Part shown: positions 22,511-30,114 of the stretch, in pieces
How positions within the stretch are numbered: the stretch's first letter is position 1
How the letters are laid out: each line of letters opens with the position of its first letter
Source: a virus
Reading direction: 5' to 3' (one strand)
Virus record (IMG/VR): IMGVR_UViG_3300009507_000075
Coordinates: 1-31,565 of that record
Length of the DNA stretch: 31,565 nt
Translations under genes and position numbers: made by a program
The notes under the pieces: model-generated
The model's input: the letters and a program-made list of their open reading frames with translations, nothing else
What the model was told of the DNA's origin: nothing
Database searches by the model: none

Positions 22511-23190
22511 TGATTAAGTTTAAAAAGTTTATGACAGAGGGTGTAGATGACCCCGCAATCTTCAAAGCAGTTTTTCTTGCGGGTGGTCCCGGCAGTGGTA
22601 AGTCTTTTATCGTAGGTAAGACAGGACTTCCTGCTCTCGGTCTGAAAGTTGTAAACTCAGATGACGCATATGAAACTGCAATGAAAAAGGCGGGACTTGA
22701 AATGTCTCCCGATAATATTTTCTCAGTTCAAGGTCAAGACATCCGTGGTCGTGCAAAGGCACTTACTGGTAAGAAACAGGCACGATACCTTATGGGTAGA
22801 CTTGGTGTTGTGGTTGATGGAACTGGTAAAGACTTTGAAAAGGTCAAGAAACAAGCAAAAGCAATGAAAGACTTAGGTTATGATATCGCAATGATATTTG
22901 TTAACACTGACCTTGATACTGCAATTGCACGTGATGCCGCTCGTGACCGTACCATTGGTGAGAAAGAAGTTACCAACTACTGGAAGACCGTTCAAAAGAA
23001 CATAGGTGCATTCCAGACTTTCTTTGGTAAACCTAATATGCTTATCGTTGATAACTCTAACGGTAAAGACTTCAAAGTAGAAACTCTCCGTGCGTACAAA
23101 GATGTTAAGAAGTTCTTAGGTAAAGCACCAGACAATGTCAAAGCAAAGGCATGGATTAAACAAGAAAGAGAAAAGAAAAAGAGGACATAA
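22510..23190 (+). CDS. P-loop kinase-like protein (zeta-toxin / polynucleotide kinase type)
   Basis: The protein has 226 residues from ATG 22510, overlapping the upstream stop by one base. A GTG four codons earlier is an alternative start. A clear Walker A motif GGPGSGKS lies at about 25-32, preceded by the strand KAVFLA. VNSDDAYE follows, resembling the substrate-binding Asp region of zeta toxins and small-molecule kinases. GRLGVVVDGTGKD and IAMIFVNTDLDTAIARDAAR are consistent with a Walker B-like strand and lid arginines. The C-terminus is highly basic (KQEREKKKRT). It probably phosphorylates a small substrate or nucleic acid end. The stop codon lies in the loop of the terminator hairpin. 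Confidence 0.75.
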   Translation: MIKFKKFMTEGVDDPAIFKAVFLAGGPGSGKSFIVGKTGLPALGLKVVNSDDAYETAMKKAGLEMSPDNIFSVQGQDIRGRAKALTGKKQARYLMGRLGVVVDGTGKDFEKVKKQAKAMKDLGYDIAMIFVNTDLDTAIARDAARDRTIGEKEVTNYWKTVQKNIGAFQTFFGKPNMLIVDNSNGKDFKVETLRAYKDVKKFLGKAPDNVKAKAWIKQEREKKKRT

Positions 23191-23199
23191 AGTCCTCTT
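23170..23199 (-). terminator. Intrinsic terminator of the leftward glycan operon
   Basis: On the minus strand an 8 bp stem AAGAGGAC/GTCCTCTT (23179-23199) closes a TTTAT loop and is followed by TTTCTTTTC. It lies about 40 bases after the stop of the gene ending at 23240. It overlaps the 3' end of the convergent kinase gene. The plus-strand side has no T run. Confidence 0.7.
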
Positions 23200-23239
23200 C
23201 TAAACTGTCATAACAGTCGTATTATGGTAGTTATTCCTA

Positions 23240-23881
23240 TTAATCCGTTTCTAGTGTCGTATTAATCGGGTTCACCCTCACATTATCTCCAACTGGAATC
23301 TTAATATCAGAATGAGAATGATATAGATTAAAGGTAGTGTGAGGGAATTCCTTGAACATATTAGTCCAGATAGGTCTCCAGTTACTCGCAAGTCTCACCG
23401 TATTGGCAGTACCACGATCACTCTCTAACAGCAAGTCAGTAAAACTCTCCAGATTCATATCAAAGATACTATCAAACCCATAGATGTGTACTTCGGTTGC
23501 CTTCATCTTGGCACATGCATAATGAACTGCCATGTGTCCACAGTTGAAGTTGGTTGCCGCCATAGTCGTGTTACCATCTATTGTGGCATACGCAGGGACG
23601 TGTTGATAGAAACCTTTGATAAGGTGTGAGTATTTAAGATAAAATGTTCCAGACTGTTCCATCCAGATACGAGGTCTTGTACCTAGAATCCAGTCGTACA
23701 TATCTAGTTTGATATGACCTTCCTGTAGTGCCTTCATCATCTTGAAGTCAACCATACAGGTTGCATGAACTTCCTTCCGTGGAATTTCAAAGGGAGGCAT
23801 ATTACAAATAAGCAACTTTCCTGGCGTACCTCTCTTAAAGATACCCGCATTGTCTCCATTGCCCAGAACATTTACTCGCAT
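23240..23881 (-). CDS. Putative glycosyltransferase-like protein (GT42/DUF115-like features)
   Basis: This 213-residue protein begins MRVNVLGNGDNAGIFKRG, a glycine-rich nucleotide-sugar-type loop, followed by LLICNMPPFEIPR and a CMVDFKMM strand. Residues near 113-140 read CGHMAVHYACAKMKATEVHI then YGFDS, resembling the helix-strand-GFD element of sialyltransferase-like GT42 and DUF115 proteins. No exact family could be confirmed. It is the last gene of the operon, four bases after the co-chaperonin gene, and the glycosyltransferase-rich context supports a sugar-related role. Confidence 0.5.
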   Translation of the reverse strand: MRVNVLGNGDNAGIFKRGTPGKLLICNMPPFEIPRKEVHATCMVDFKMMKALQEGHIKLDMYDWILGTRPRIWMEQSGTFYLKYSHLIKGFYQHVPAYATIDGNTTMAATNFNCGHMAVHYACAKMKATEVHIYGFDSIFDMNLESFTDLLLESDRGTANTVRLASNWRPIWTNMFKEFPHTTFNLYHSHSDIKIPVGDNVRVNPINTTLETD

Positions 23882-23885
23882 TATA

Positions 23886-24152
23886 TTACTCTACAATCAA
23901 CTTAATATGGTGACAGTCAATGACCGCACATTTCAATCCATCTAACTCAACAGGCATTGCTTTACTCCAGTCAAGAAAAACCTTATTCTCCACGACTAGT
24001 TGCATCTTGGTAACTTCTTCACCATTACCATACGAGATAACGACTGCGGGTTTGTTACCAGACGAGATATCGTTCTGTAGAATGATACCTCCTGCTGTGG
24101 TTGTCTCTGCTTCTGCCTGTGTCACTAGGACATTATTACCTAATACTCTCAT
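23886..24152 (-). CDS. GroES/gp31-like co-chaperonin
   Basis: This 88-residue protein has a cpn10-like layout: MRVLGNNVLVTQAE at the N-terminus, a mobile-loop-like ETTTAGGIIL (16-25, compare ETKSAGGIVL in GroES), a GNGEEV turn, and a C-terminal CAVIDCHHIKLIVE strand. T4 gp31 (111 residues) replaces GroES to fold the major capsid protein inside GroEL; GroES itself has about 97 residues. This protein is shorter than either. Its start overlaps the nuclease-gene stop by four bases (ATGA). Confidence 0.75.
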   Translation of the reverse strand: MRVLGNNVLVTQAEAETTTAGGIILQNDISSGNKPAVVISYGNGEEVTKMQLVVENKVFLDWSKAMPVELDGLKCAVIDCHHIKLIVE

Positions 24153-24556
24153 AACTCAACTAACTCTCTATTCTTCAAATGTTGTTCTGCGATATCATCT
24201 TTGGATTGACCCATGTAACGCACTGCGTGATGTTCACTAATTAACCAGTCATTAACACTTCGGACTCTGCCCTCACCATCATCAACAAGGAATTCACCAA
24301 GGATTCTTCCGAACTTGCCCTTGCCATCCTTTGTTGTTCTCAGAGTAGGTTCTTCACCTAGACGAGATACGAGGAAGTCTTTTGCGGCAAGACCGTATTT
24401 CTTTTCTTCTTTATCACGAGTTCGTGATTCGGGGGTGTCAACACCAAGTAACCTGATTCTTGATTTCCGTAACCAAACTCCGAACCCCAAATCAATGTCA
24501 ACGTCAACGGTATCACCGTCAACGACACGAACCACTTTTGTTCTGTATTCATACAT
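24149..24556 (-). CDS. Staphylococcal-nuclease-like (TNase) nuclease
   Basis: This 135-residue protein has the SNase fold pattern VVRVVDGDTVDVDIDLGFG (8-26) and RIRLLGVDTPESR (33-45), later KFGRILGEF (81-89). Arg35, Asp40, Glu43 and Arg84 match the catalytic and calcium-binding residues of staphylococcal nuclease (Arg35, Asp40, Glu43, Arg87). There is no signal peptide, so it should act in the infected cell. AGGA lies about eight bases upstream of the ATG. Such nucleases recur in marine T4-like phages, where a role in host DNA breakdown or DNA processing is assumed, not proven. Confidence 0.88.
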   Translation of the reverse strand: MYEYRTKVVRVVDGDTVDVDIDLGFGVWLRKSRIRLLGVDTPESRTRDKEEKKYGLAAKDFLVSRLGEEPTLRTTKDGKGKFGRILGEFLVDDGEGRVRSVNDWLISEHHAVRYMGQSKDDIAEQHLKNRELVEL

Positions 24557-24568
24557 TATTTTTTCCTA

Positions 24569-25219
24569 TCATTTTCTATAATTCCAATGTTGCTGTTCAG
24601 GTTCACCCCAACTATGTAATCGTCCTTCCACATCATGTAGCACTACACACTTCTTATCATCGGGATTGTCGTTATAGAAGTATCTATAACCAAATAACGC
24701 AATGTCTGGTGCCATCTCTTCTATCAACTTTTCACAAAACATCTTACAACCATTGACACGATTAATGTCCGTGTAAGTACTCAGTGCAACATCAACACCC
24801 CTTGAATTAGGTGCACTCCCATAGACCGTACAGTCAATCAAAGTAAAGTCCTCTTGAGATTGTTTCATTCCCGCAAAGAATGTAGGTTCGGGTGGAAGTT
24901 CTTCCAAAATCATGTTAAATGATCTAATTGGTTGAGCATCCACATCAACATATATTCCCCCGAAATCTCTCAATAGTAGCAATCTAATCCTGTCAGATAT
25001 AAACGCCCACTTCAAGTGTCCGCCTGGGTCTGGGTGTGTCATCCAATGATTTAGAAACTCATCATCCGAATAAATATCAAATACCTCATTACCCCAAAGT
25101 TTAACTTCCCAGTCCTGATGTAGTAGTTTCATCTTATCAACATATCTACGACAGTGGTCTGGCATGTCACGATCACCAATCCATATCTGATGAATGATCT
25201 TTGGGATTTTGTGGTTCAT
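24569..25219 (-). CDS. Glycosyltransferase with DXD motif (GT32-type sugar transferase)
   Basis: This 216-residue protein has IPKIIHQIWIG at 5-15 and SDRIRLLLLRDFGGIYVDVD at 75-94. Both are hallmarks of the Gly_transf_sug/GT32 family. The DVD at 92-94 should coordinate the metal and nucleotide sugar. There is no membrane segment, so it is probably cytoplasmic. Its start overlaps the upstream stop by one base. It probably adds one hexose-type sugar to the glycan built by this operon; donor and acceptor cannot be read from sequence. Confidence 0.87.
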   Translation of the reverse strand: MNHKIPKIIHQIWIGDRDMPDHCRRYVDKMKLLHQDWEVKLWGNEVFDIYSDDEFLNHWMTHPDPGGHLKWAFISDRIRLLLLRDFGGIYVDVDAQPIRSFNMILEELPPEPTFFAGMKQSQEDFTLIDCTVYGSAPNSRGVDVALSTYTDINRVNGCKMFCEKLIEEMAPDIALFGYRYFYNDNPDDKKCVVLHDVEGRLHSWGEPEQQHWNYRK

Positions 25220-25413
25220 TAAAAATTATTCTTAATCGTATGAATCTTCTCTTCTGCGTTTGCTATTAGTTCAATCTGTGTTTCAATAGCACCTATGATA
25301 TCTGGATGTTCTCCGATACCCACACTACTCTTTAGGTAGATATTGATGTTTGCCTTCGCAACCGCAATTTCGCCTTCAAGTCTCTTGATTAATGCTTCTA
25401 GTAGTATATTCAT
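25219..25413 (-). CDS. Small conserved helical protein of marine phages
   Basis: This 64-residue protein is almost wholly helical: MNILLEALIKRLEGEIAVAK, then YLKSSVGIGEHPDIIGAIET and a final helix. The VGIGEHPDI turn between two helices is a motif I recall from small proteins of marine T4-like phages. Function is unknown. It has AGGA upstream and ATGA overlap with the preceding gene. It sits between two glycosyltransferases with coupled translation on both sides. Confidence 0.7.
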   Translation of the reverse strand: MNILLEALIKRLEGEIAVAKANINIYLKSSVGIGEHPDIIGAIETQIELIANAEEKIHTIKNNF

Positions 25414-26063
25414 TCCATTTGTCCTTTTATGGTATCCTTACCTTTTCCACCAGTATGGTGGACTATCTTGGGATTCTTTACGTTAATACCATCTATATAG
25501 TCTAGTCTTAACGTGTTATATGTGTGAGGCATGGGTTCAATGCAAGTCATCTTCAATATGGCATCACCACCCATAATGAGATATAGTACCTCTTGGTCAC
25601 CTTGTACGGGATTGCGGATACACTCGTCTGCCCATGACTTTAGAATGTTGGGTGTGCCTTCAACCACAACAACACCAGAGTTGTACCATACACCCATATC
25701 CGGTCTACGTAACGTCCAAGGTCTATCCTCTACCATAGAGAGTTTACCTTTAACACTCCACTTGAATATGTCTTCTATGTTGTCTTTGATTTCACAATCG
25801 GTGTCAATCCAACATACTTTGTCCACACCATCTAATTTAGATGCGTCCAGTATCGCACGAGGTTTCTTGAACCACCCCTTTGCCTCACTCTTGATATCTA
25901 TTACTAGATCAAAGAATGGTTCCATCTTCTTGCGAGTTTCGGTAGTCATACCAAAATCAGCAAGTACCACGGGTAGGTTGTTATGCTTACGATAGTTCTC
26001 TATGAACCAAGGTAACTGCCATGCGGTATTCTCATCGCATCCAGTTAGAAATGTATTATGCAT
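25410..26063 (-). CDS. GT8-like glycosyltransferase
   Basis: The protein has 217 residues from the ATG at 26063 (MHNTFLTGCDENTAWQLPWF), which overlaps the previous gene by eight bases. An in-frame ATG 39 bases earlier is possible. KVCWIDTDCEI carries the DXD (about 87-89), GVWYNSGVVVVEG and GDQEVLYL follow, and the C-terminal IVHHTGGKGKD resembles the metal- and donor-binding HxxGxxKPW-type element of GT8 enzymes. It is probably a retaining sugar transferase acting in the cytoplasm on the same product as its neighbours. Confidence 0.78.
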   Translation of the reverse strand: MHNTFLTGCDENTAWQLPWFIENYRKHNNLPVVLADFGMTTETRKKMEPFFDLVIDIKSEAKGWFKKPRAILDASKLDGVDKVCWIDTDCEIKDNIEDIFKWSVKGKLSMVEDRPWTLRRPDMGVWYNSGVVVVEGTPNILKSWADECIRNPVQGDQEVLYLIMGGDAILKMTCIEPMPHTYNTLRLDYIDGINVKNPKIVHHTGGKGKDTIKGQME

Positions 26064-26703
26064 TGATAATTTCATACCCTTCTTTCCAATTGTGTTTCGC
26101 AAGACACCCTTCTTCTACTTGTATCGTGGTAAACGTGTCTCTCGCCTCTGCAATGAAAGGATACCACTCTTGTAACCAAGGGAATGTTGTTTTGTTTAAA
26201 TATACATCTGTAGGTTTTGCATACATCGGTGCATTCTCCACCAACAGTCTTCCACCTGCGGGAGTAACCATGTACGCATGTGCGCCTGGGAAATAATTTT
26301 TAGTTGTTAGGGGATTGATACCCAACATCTTCGGAGTGTTCCACTTACCGTATGATGGGTGTCCAAGATTCATTACATAGTTAGGATGTGCGGGGGGAAT
26401 CTTGTCAACCATGATTGCGTCATGTTCAAAAATGACAAAGTTCTCATTACCCTTAGAACACGCTTCCCACAATGCGTAGTGTGATAAGAATGCAGAAATA
26501 CAATTTAAATTACGGGAATATTTCTCGTCAAATTGTATAGGGTCAATGCCTCTGGTCTTTAACAATTCCACAGGATTATCTGCGGGGGTGATTGCATCAA
26601 ACTTCTCAATCTCTAGTCCATGACGTTTACCCGATTCAATACATCTATTAGCAACTTTAACGGACGATGGATTATCTTTTATTGTAATTACATATGCTTT
26701 CAT
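26056..26703 (-). CDS. GT25-family glycosyltransferase (LPS-type), copy 2
   Basis: The protein has 215 residues from ATG 26703, which overlaps the preceding stop as ATGA. The longer frame is rejected because it runs back into the upstream gene. It starts MKAYVITIKDNPSSVKVANR, then has CISAFLSHYALWEAC and NFVIFEHDAIMVDKIP with the acidic EHDA motif of GT25 (LpsA/LOS-type) enzymes. GAHAYMVTPAGGRLLVENAP is typical of the family's second half. It is a diverged tandem copy of the next gene upstream. Confidence 0.85.
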   Translation of the reverse strand: MKAYVITIKDNPSSVKVANRCIESGKRHGLEIEKFDAITPADNPVELLKTRGIDPIQFDEKYSRNLNCISAFLSHYALWEACSKGNENFVIFEHDAIMVDKIPPAHPNYVMNLGHPSYGKWNTPKMLGINPLTTKNYFPGAHAYMVTPAGGRLLVENAPMYAKPTDVYLNKTTFPWLQEWYPFIAEARDTFTTIQVEEGCLAKHNWKEGYEIINA

Positions 26704-27413
26704 TTTGTTGTGGTTGATCTCAACCCTCTCTGTATCGTTGTGTAGTATGGATATACAACTTCTAACCAAGGGAAGAACTGTTTGTTCATCAGTGCATCAT
26801 TTGGCCACATTCCCACTTCTCTTACCTTATCTAGTAGTTTCTTAGCACCCTTGGGTGAGATCATATATGCAGAGTTTCCTGCAAGTCCCTGCGGTACATC
26901 CATGTCATCTATCGTAGGTACTGGTTGTACCCCAACATAGGACGATACCTTCTCATGGAACACACCAGACCTTCTGGTTGCACCCCTTGGATCATTAAGA
27001 CCTATTATACCACCCTTCCAGTCAGAAGTCAATACCTCTGGCCAGAATTGTCTAGTAAAGAATGCATCATGTTCTAGGACTACAATAGTCTCATCAAGGT
27101 CAATTGCCTTCTGCCATGCTCTCATATGAGATACCATACACGCAATTCTATTGTTGTGGTTTGCAGTCGGATAGTGGGTGAGTCGTAGTCCTGTTTTCAT
27201 ATCAAGACCGTCTTGTCGTGGTTCAATAGGATATGACCACGGAGTACCTGTAAACCCCAAGTCCCTAATGTCAGTACCAATGGTGTCAGGAATCGTGGCA
27301 GGAAGAATGATAGGTTCTAGTTTACTTGAGGTTTTCTTAATGGATTCAATCACATGACGAGTCGCGACTGTAGACTCGTGATTGTTTATCATACTAATTA
27401 TGAATGCTTTCAT
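26700..27413 (-). CDS. GT25-family glycosyltransferase (LPS-type), copy 1
   Basis: The protein has 237 residues from the ATG at 27413 (MKAFIISMINN), chosen because the tandem copy begins at the same point; two codons more are possible. It contains IACMVSHMRAWQKAIDLDET and VVLEHDAFFTRQFWP with the EHDA acidic motif, then NSAYMISPKGAKKLLDKV. The family includes lipopolysaccharide glycosyltransferases. The block order is the same as in copy 2. It overlaps the upstream gene by 20 bases. Confidence 0.85.
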   Translation of the reverse strand: MKAFIISMINNHESTVATRHVIESIKKTSSKLEPIILPATIPDTIGTDIRDLGFTGTPWSYPIEPRQDGLDMKTGLRLTHYPTANHNNRIACMVSHMRAWQKAIDLDETIVVLEHDAFFTRQFWPEVLTSDWKGGIIGLNDPRGATRRSGVFHEKVSSYVGVQPVPTIDDMDVPQGLAGNSAYMISPKGAKKLLDKVREVGMWPNDALMNKQFFPWLEVVYPYYTTIQRGLRSTTTK

Positions 27414-28158
27414 CAACATCTCTTACATACTCCCACCTGTCTGACAGGTAACAACCACCATGATAACTTTTGTGGTACATTCCAAATGGTTCTGATAGTA
27501 CTTGGTACCATCCTTCTTCCGCACTTTTTAATTTCTTACCTTTATATAGACTATCCACTAAGTCAGTATCCCAACAGTCCCTTGGGTGGATTATTAAGGC
27601 ATCATTAATATAATAGATTGTCTCCTCACCCATATCCTTGAGTTCGTTGTACCCATGATTACCATAGTAGTTCATACAGTTGAACCCTATTGGTATCATA
27701 TCACCATAAGACTTCTCTAGCAATTCTTGCCAAGGTATGGTCTCAGACAAGATAGTATCAAAACGAGTGCGAATAATCATATCATACTCTTGGGGTATGG
27801 TCTTCATCATCTCGTTGTGGATTATGATTTGTTTATGCCAGTTTGCGGATGCGTAGGCATGTTTCTTTTGAGAATGGTCTATACCATCTTCTTCCCACTC
27901 TTGTATGATACGAGGAAATATATGTCTTCTCAGATGACTTGCGTCATCGGGATAGGGTTCGGTGTCAAAGACTGGATGATACAGATTCTCTGGTTCATCA
28001 AAGTAGTAATCTACGGTGGTATCCACCGTGTCTTGATTATTCCATGAACCAGTGAACATCTTATCGTGGGGAATTACTCGCTGTGTTCTATCAATCCATT
28101 TCTGATCACAGTTTTCGTTCCACCTTCCAGATAAACATAATGCTGTCTTCACTACCAC
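27394..28158 (-). CDS. Putative glycosyltransferase-like protein (LSGR...RTRFD type)
   Basis: This 254-residue protein begins MVVKTALCLSGRWNENCDQK and has YDMIIRTRFDTILSETIPW (about 125-143), then FNCMNYYGNH and TIYYINDALIIHP. The N-terminal LSG loop followed by a distant RTRFD is a combination I associate with poorly described sugar-transfer proteins in capsule clusters and large phages. The RFD could play the DXD role. The family is not confirmed. It overlaps the upstream fused gene by seven bases. Confidence 0.5.
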   Translation of the reverse strand: MVVKTALCLSGRWNENCDQKWIDRTQRVIPHDKMFTGSWNNQDTVDTTVDYYFDEPENLYHPVFDTEPYPDDASHLRRHIFPRIIQEWEEDGIDHSQKKHAYASANWHKQIIIHNEMMKTIPQEYDMIIRTRFDTILSETIPWQELLEKSYGDMIPIGFNCMNYYGNHGYNELKDMGEETIYYINDALIIHPRDCWDTDLVDSLYKGKKLKSAEEGWYQVLSEPFGMYHKSYHGGCYLSDRWEYVRDVDESIHN

Positions 28159-29498
28159 TCACGCAAATAAGTCTCTAGGTCTTCGGGTGTGCCAAGACCC
28201 CACATCTCTTCTACATTATGTGTGAATATCTTCTTACCCATCAAGATTGCTTGATTGAATACAGGACACACATAGAACTCACCATTCACTCTCTTGTCCA
28301 TTGCGATCATATCCTTGGCAGAATCTACGTAGTCTCGTCCCTTTTTCCAGTAGTAGAACCCCACAGTCGCATTGTCACTGATTGGGTTCTTCTCTGCAAC
28401 CTTGGTAACCATGCCATCTTTGTCAACCGCAGCGTAACTCCATTTAGGATGTGTTGCTTTGAAAGTAACAATACCACCATCCGCATTCAGTTCATTCATC
28501 TTGTAGATGAAGTCAAGTGAATTCCAGTTCACCCACTGGTCAGAGTTTGCGATAAACAATGGTTGGTCATTGTCAATATATTCCTCGGCAAGTAGTGTCG
28601 TACATGCGGCACCTTCGGTCACACCATCCACCTCTACAATCTTACAGTCGGGTGCAATTAGACTCAACATATTGTCTAGGTGATACTTCTCACGATGTTC
28701 CTTCTGTACAATAAAGATGTAGTTCGCATCAATGTTGATGTTCTCTACCACAGTCTGAATCATTGGTTTGCCGTTGACATCAATCAGTGGTTTGGGAAAG
28801 GTGTATCCTGCTTTAGAGAAACGACTACCCGCACCCGCCATCGGTATTAATATATTCATCTTCTTATTCACCCACTTTGCCCTCGTATCTCTGGAACCAC
28901 TTACTTGTTTTACGATATCCATATTGATATCATCTGGAGAATCTACTCGTATGATCTGTGTATGAGGAACACCAGAATGGTATGCCGATGCAAGACCTTT
29001 TGGTGAGTCCTCAATGATCACACACTCTTCGGGATATACTCCGTACTCTGACATTACGTTCCACCACATTTGAGGATGTGGTTTAGGATTGTCCACATCA
29101 GTGCTAGACTGTATCATATCTACATAGGATTGTATTTCTAACCCATGCACACATTTCATCACAGTTTTATCCATTGCATTAGAACAGATCGCTATCTTGT
29201 ACCCATCCTGTTTTAGATTAGCAAACACCTCTGTAATGTCGGGGTTAGGCATAATGCTATTCAGTTTTATATACGTGCGAGATTGTTTGGCGATGCTAAC
29301 CCTCCTTTGCATCTCTCCCACAATACCCATCATTTCCAACTTATCTATTGTCGGAAGTCCGTCATATTTTGACAGATGGTCTTCTAGGGTAATTCTGGAA
29401 TATCCATTATCTTCTAATGCTTCGTTCAGTGCATAAAAGTGCATCTTCTTGGTGTCAACAAGAACCCCATCCAAATCAAATAATACTAGTTTAATCAT
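28152..29498 (-). CDS. Fused HAD phosphatase and sugar nucleotidyltransferase
   Basis: This protein has 448 residues in two domains. Residues 1-200 are a HAD hydrolase: FDLDGVLVDT at 7-16 (Asp8 nucleophile, Asp10), ICSNAMD at 104-110, and VIIEDSPKG at 160-168. From Met214 a nucleotidyltransferase begins, MNILIPMAGAGSRFSKAGY, then FPKPLIDVNGKPM, with NSD at the metal site. The second domain resembles NTP transferases of capsule and LPS clusters. One polypeptide could dephosphorylate a sugar intermediate and activate a sugar-1-phosphate, as in heptose-type pathways. Which sugar is made is unknown. Its stop overlaps the gene starting at 28158. Confidence 0.87.
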   Translation of the reverse strand: MIKLVLFDLDGVLVDTKKMHFYALNEALEDNGYSRITLEDHLSKYDGLPTIDKLEMMGIVGEMQRRVSIAKQSRTYIKLNSIMPNPDITEVFANLKQDGYKIAICSNAMDKTVMKCVHGLEIQSYVDMIQSSTDVDNPKPHPQMWWNVMSEYGVYPEECVIIEDSPKGLASAYHSGVPHTQIIRVDSPDDINMDIVKQVSGSRDTRAKWVNKKMNILIPMAGAGSRFSKAGYTFPKPLIDVNGKPMIQTVVENINIDANYIFIVQKEHREKYHLDNMLSLIAPDCKIVEVDGVTEGAACTTLLAEEYIDNDQPLFIANSDQWVNWNSLDFIYKMNELNADGGIVTFKATHPKWSYAAVDKDGMVTKVAEKNPISDNATVGFYYWKKGRDYVDSAKDMIAMDKRVNGEFYVCPVFNQAILMGKKIFTHNVEEMWGLGTPEDLETYLREW

Positions 29499-30114
29499 TT
29501 TCCCTCACAGCAATAATGTAACTGTCACCCTTACTGGTCAACTTTCGGTGATCATATCGTGTAACACTGTGTTTGTTAATTTCTTCAACGAACAGGTCGT
29601 TTTCTTCCTTAATGTATCTTCCTGCCTTCTGGTTAAACCAATTGTTTGATTTTATTTCCTGATCTGACATAAGTTCCATTGCCCAGACATCCTCAATAAA
29701 GTATGTTCCATCTTCATTAAGTCTACCATACAAGTTTTGAAAAGTCAAGTGGTTTGCTTTTGGCCAATGTGCACCATCATCAATAATGAAGTCAAACTTC
29801 ACGTCACCCCATTCCTTCTGAATCAATCCACCAAGGGTATTGGATGTGGAATCCGATTTCAACCAATGTACACGTTCTTTCTTTAGAATACCAATGGTTT
29901 TGGGGTTTGTTCTCTCAAAGATGTCAATCGTATAGATGTTTGCATTAGGAAAGTACTCGTGTAACGCACTAGTAGATGCTCCAAGATAGGTACCAACTTC
30001 TAGTATGTTTATCGGATCGGTTCTGCGTGGTTTGAAGTATGGTTCGTACACCAAATGATAGTGATGTTTTGCACCCTTGTCGCAATCGTATTTGTCAAAT
30101 AAGTCTTTAAGCAT
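29491..30114 (-). CDS. Class I SAM-dependent methyltransferase
   Basis: The protein has 207 residues from ATG 30114, which overlaps the sulfotransferase stop by eight bases; a longer frame to 30150 is out of keeping with operon spacing. KYDCDKGAKHHYHLVYEPYF lies near the start, then the SAM motif INILEVGTYLGAST (about 35-48), YTIDIF, and FIIDDGAHWP. The combination resembles macrocin-type sugar O-methyltransferases. In this operon a sugar O-methylation is the likely reaction. Confidence 0.8.
   Translation of the reverse strand: MLKDLFDKYDCDKGAKHHYHLVYEPYFKPRRTDPINILEVGTYLGASTSALHEYFPNANIYTIDIFERTNPKTIGILKKERVHWLKSDSTSNTLGGLIQKEWGDVKFDFIIDDGAHWPKANHLTFQNLYGRLNEDGTYFIEDVWAMELMSDQEIKSNNWFNQKAGRYIKEENDLFVEEINKHSVTRYDHRKLTSKGDSYIIAVREND

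Noticed and set aside
23200-23240. Small inverted repeat ACTGT-CATA-ACAGT after the terminator hairpin
   Set aside because: Only a 5 bp stem, no T run, no known site; common by chance.
25531-25995. A 154-codon open frame on the plus strand
   Set aside because: It is antisense to the GT8-like gene, whose DXD and C-terminal motifs are clear. No promoter or ribosome binding site on the plus strand.
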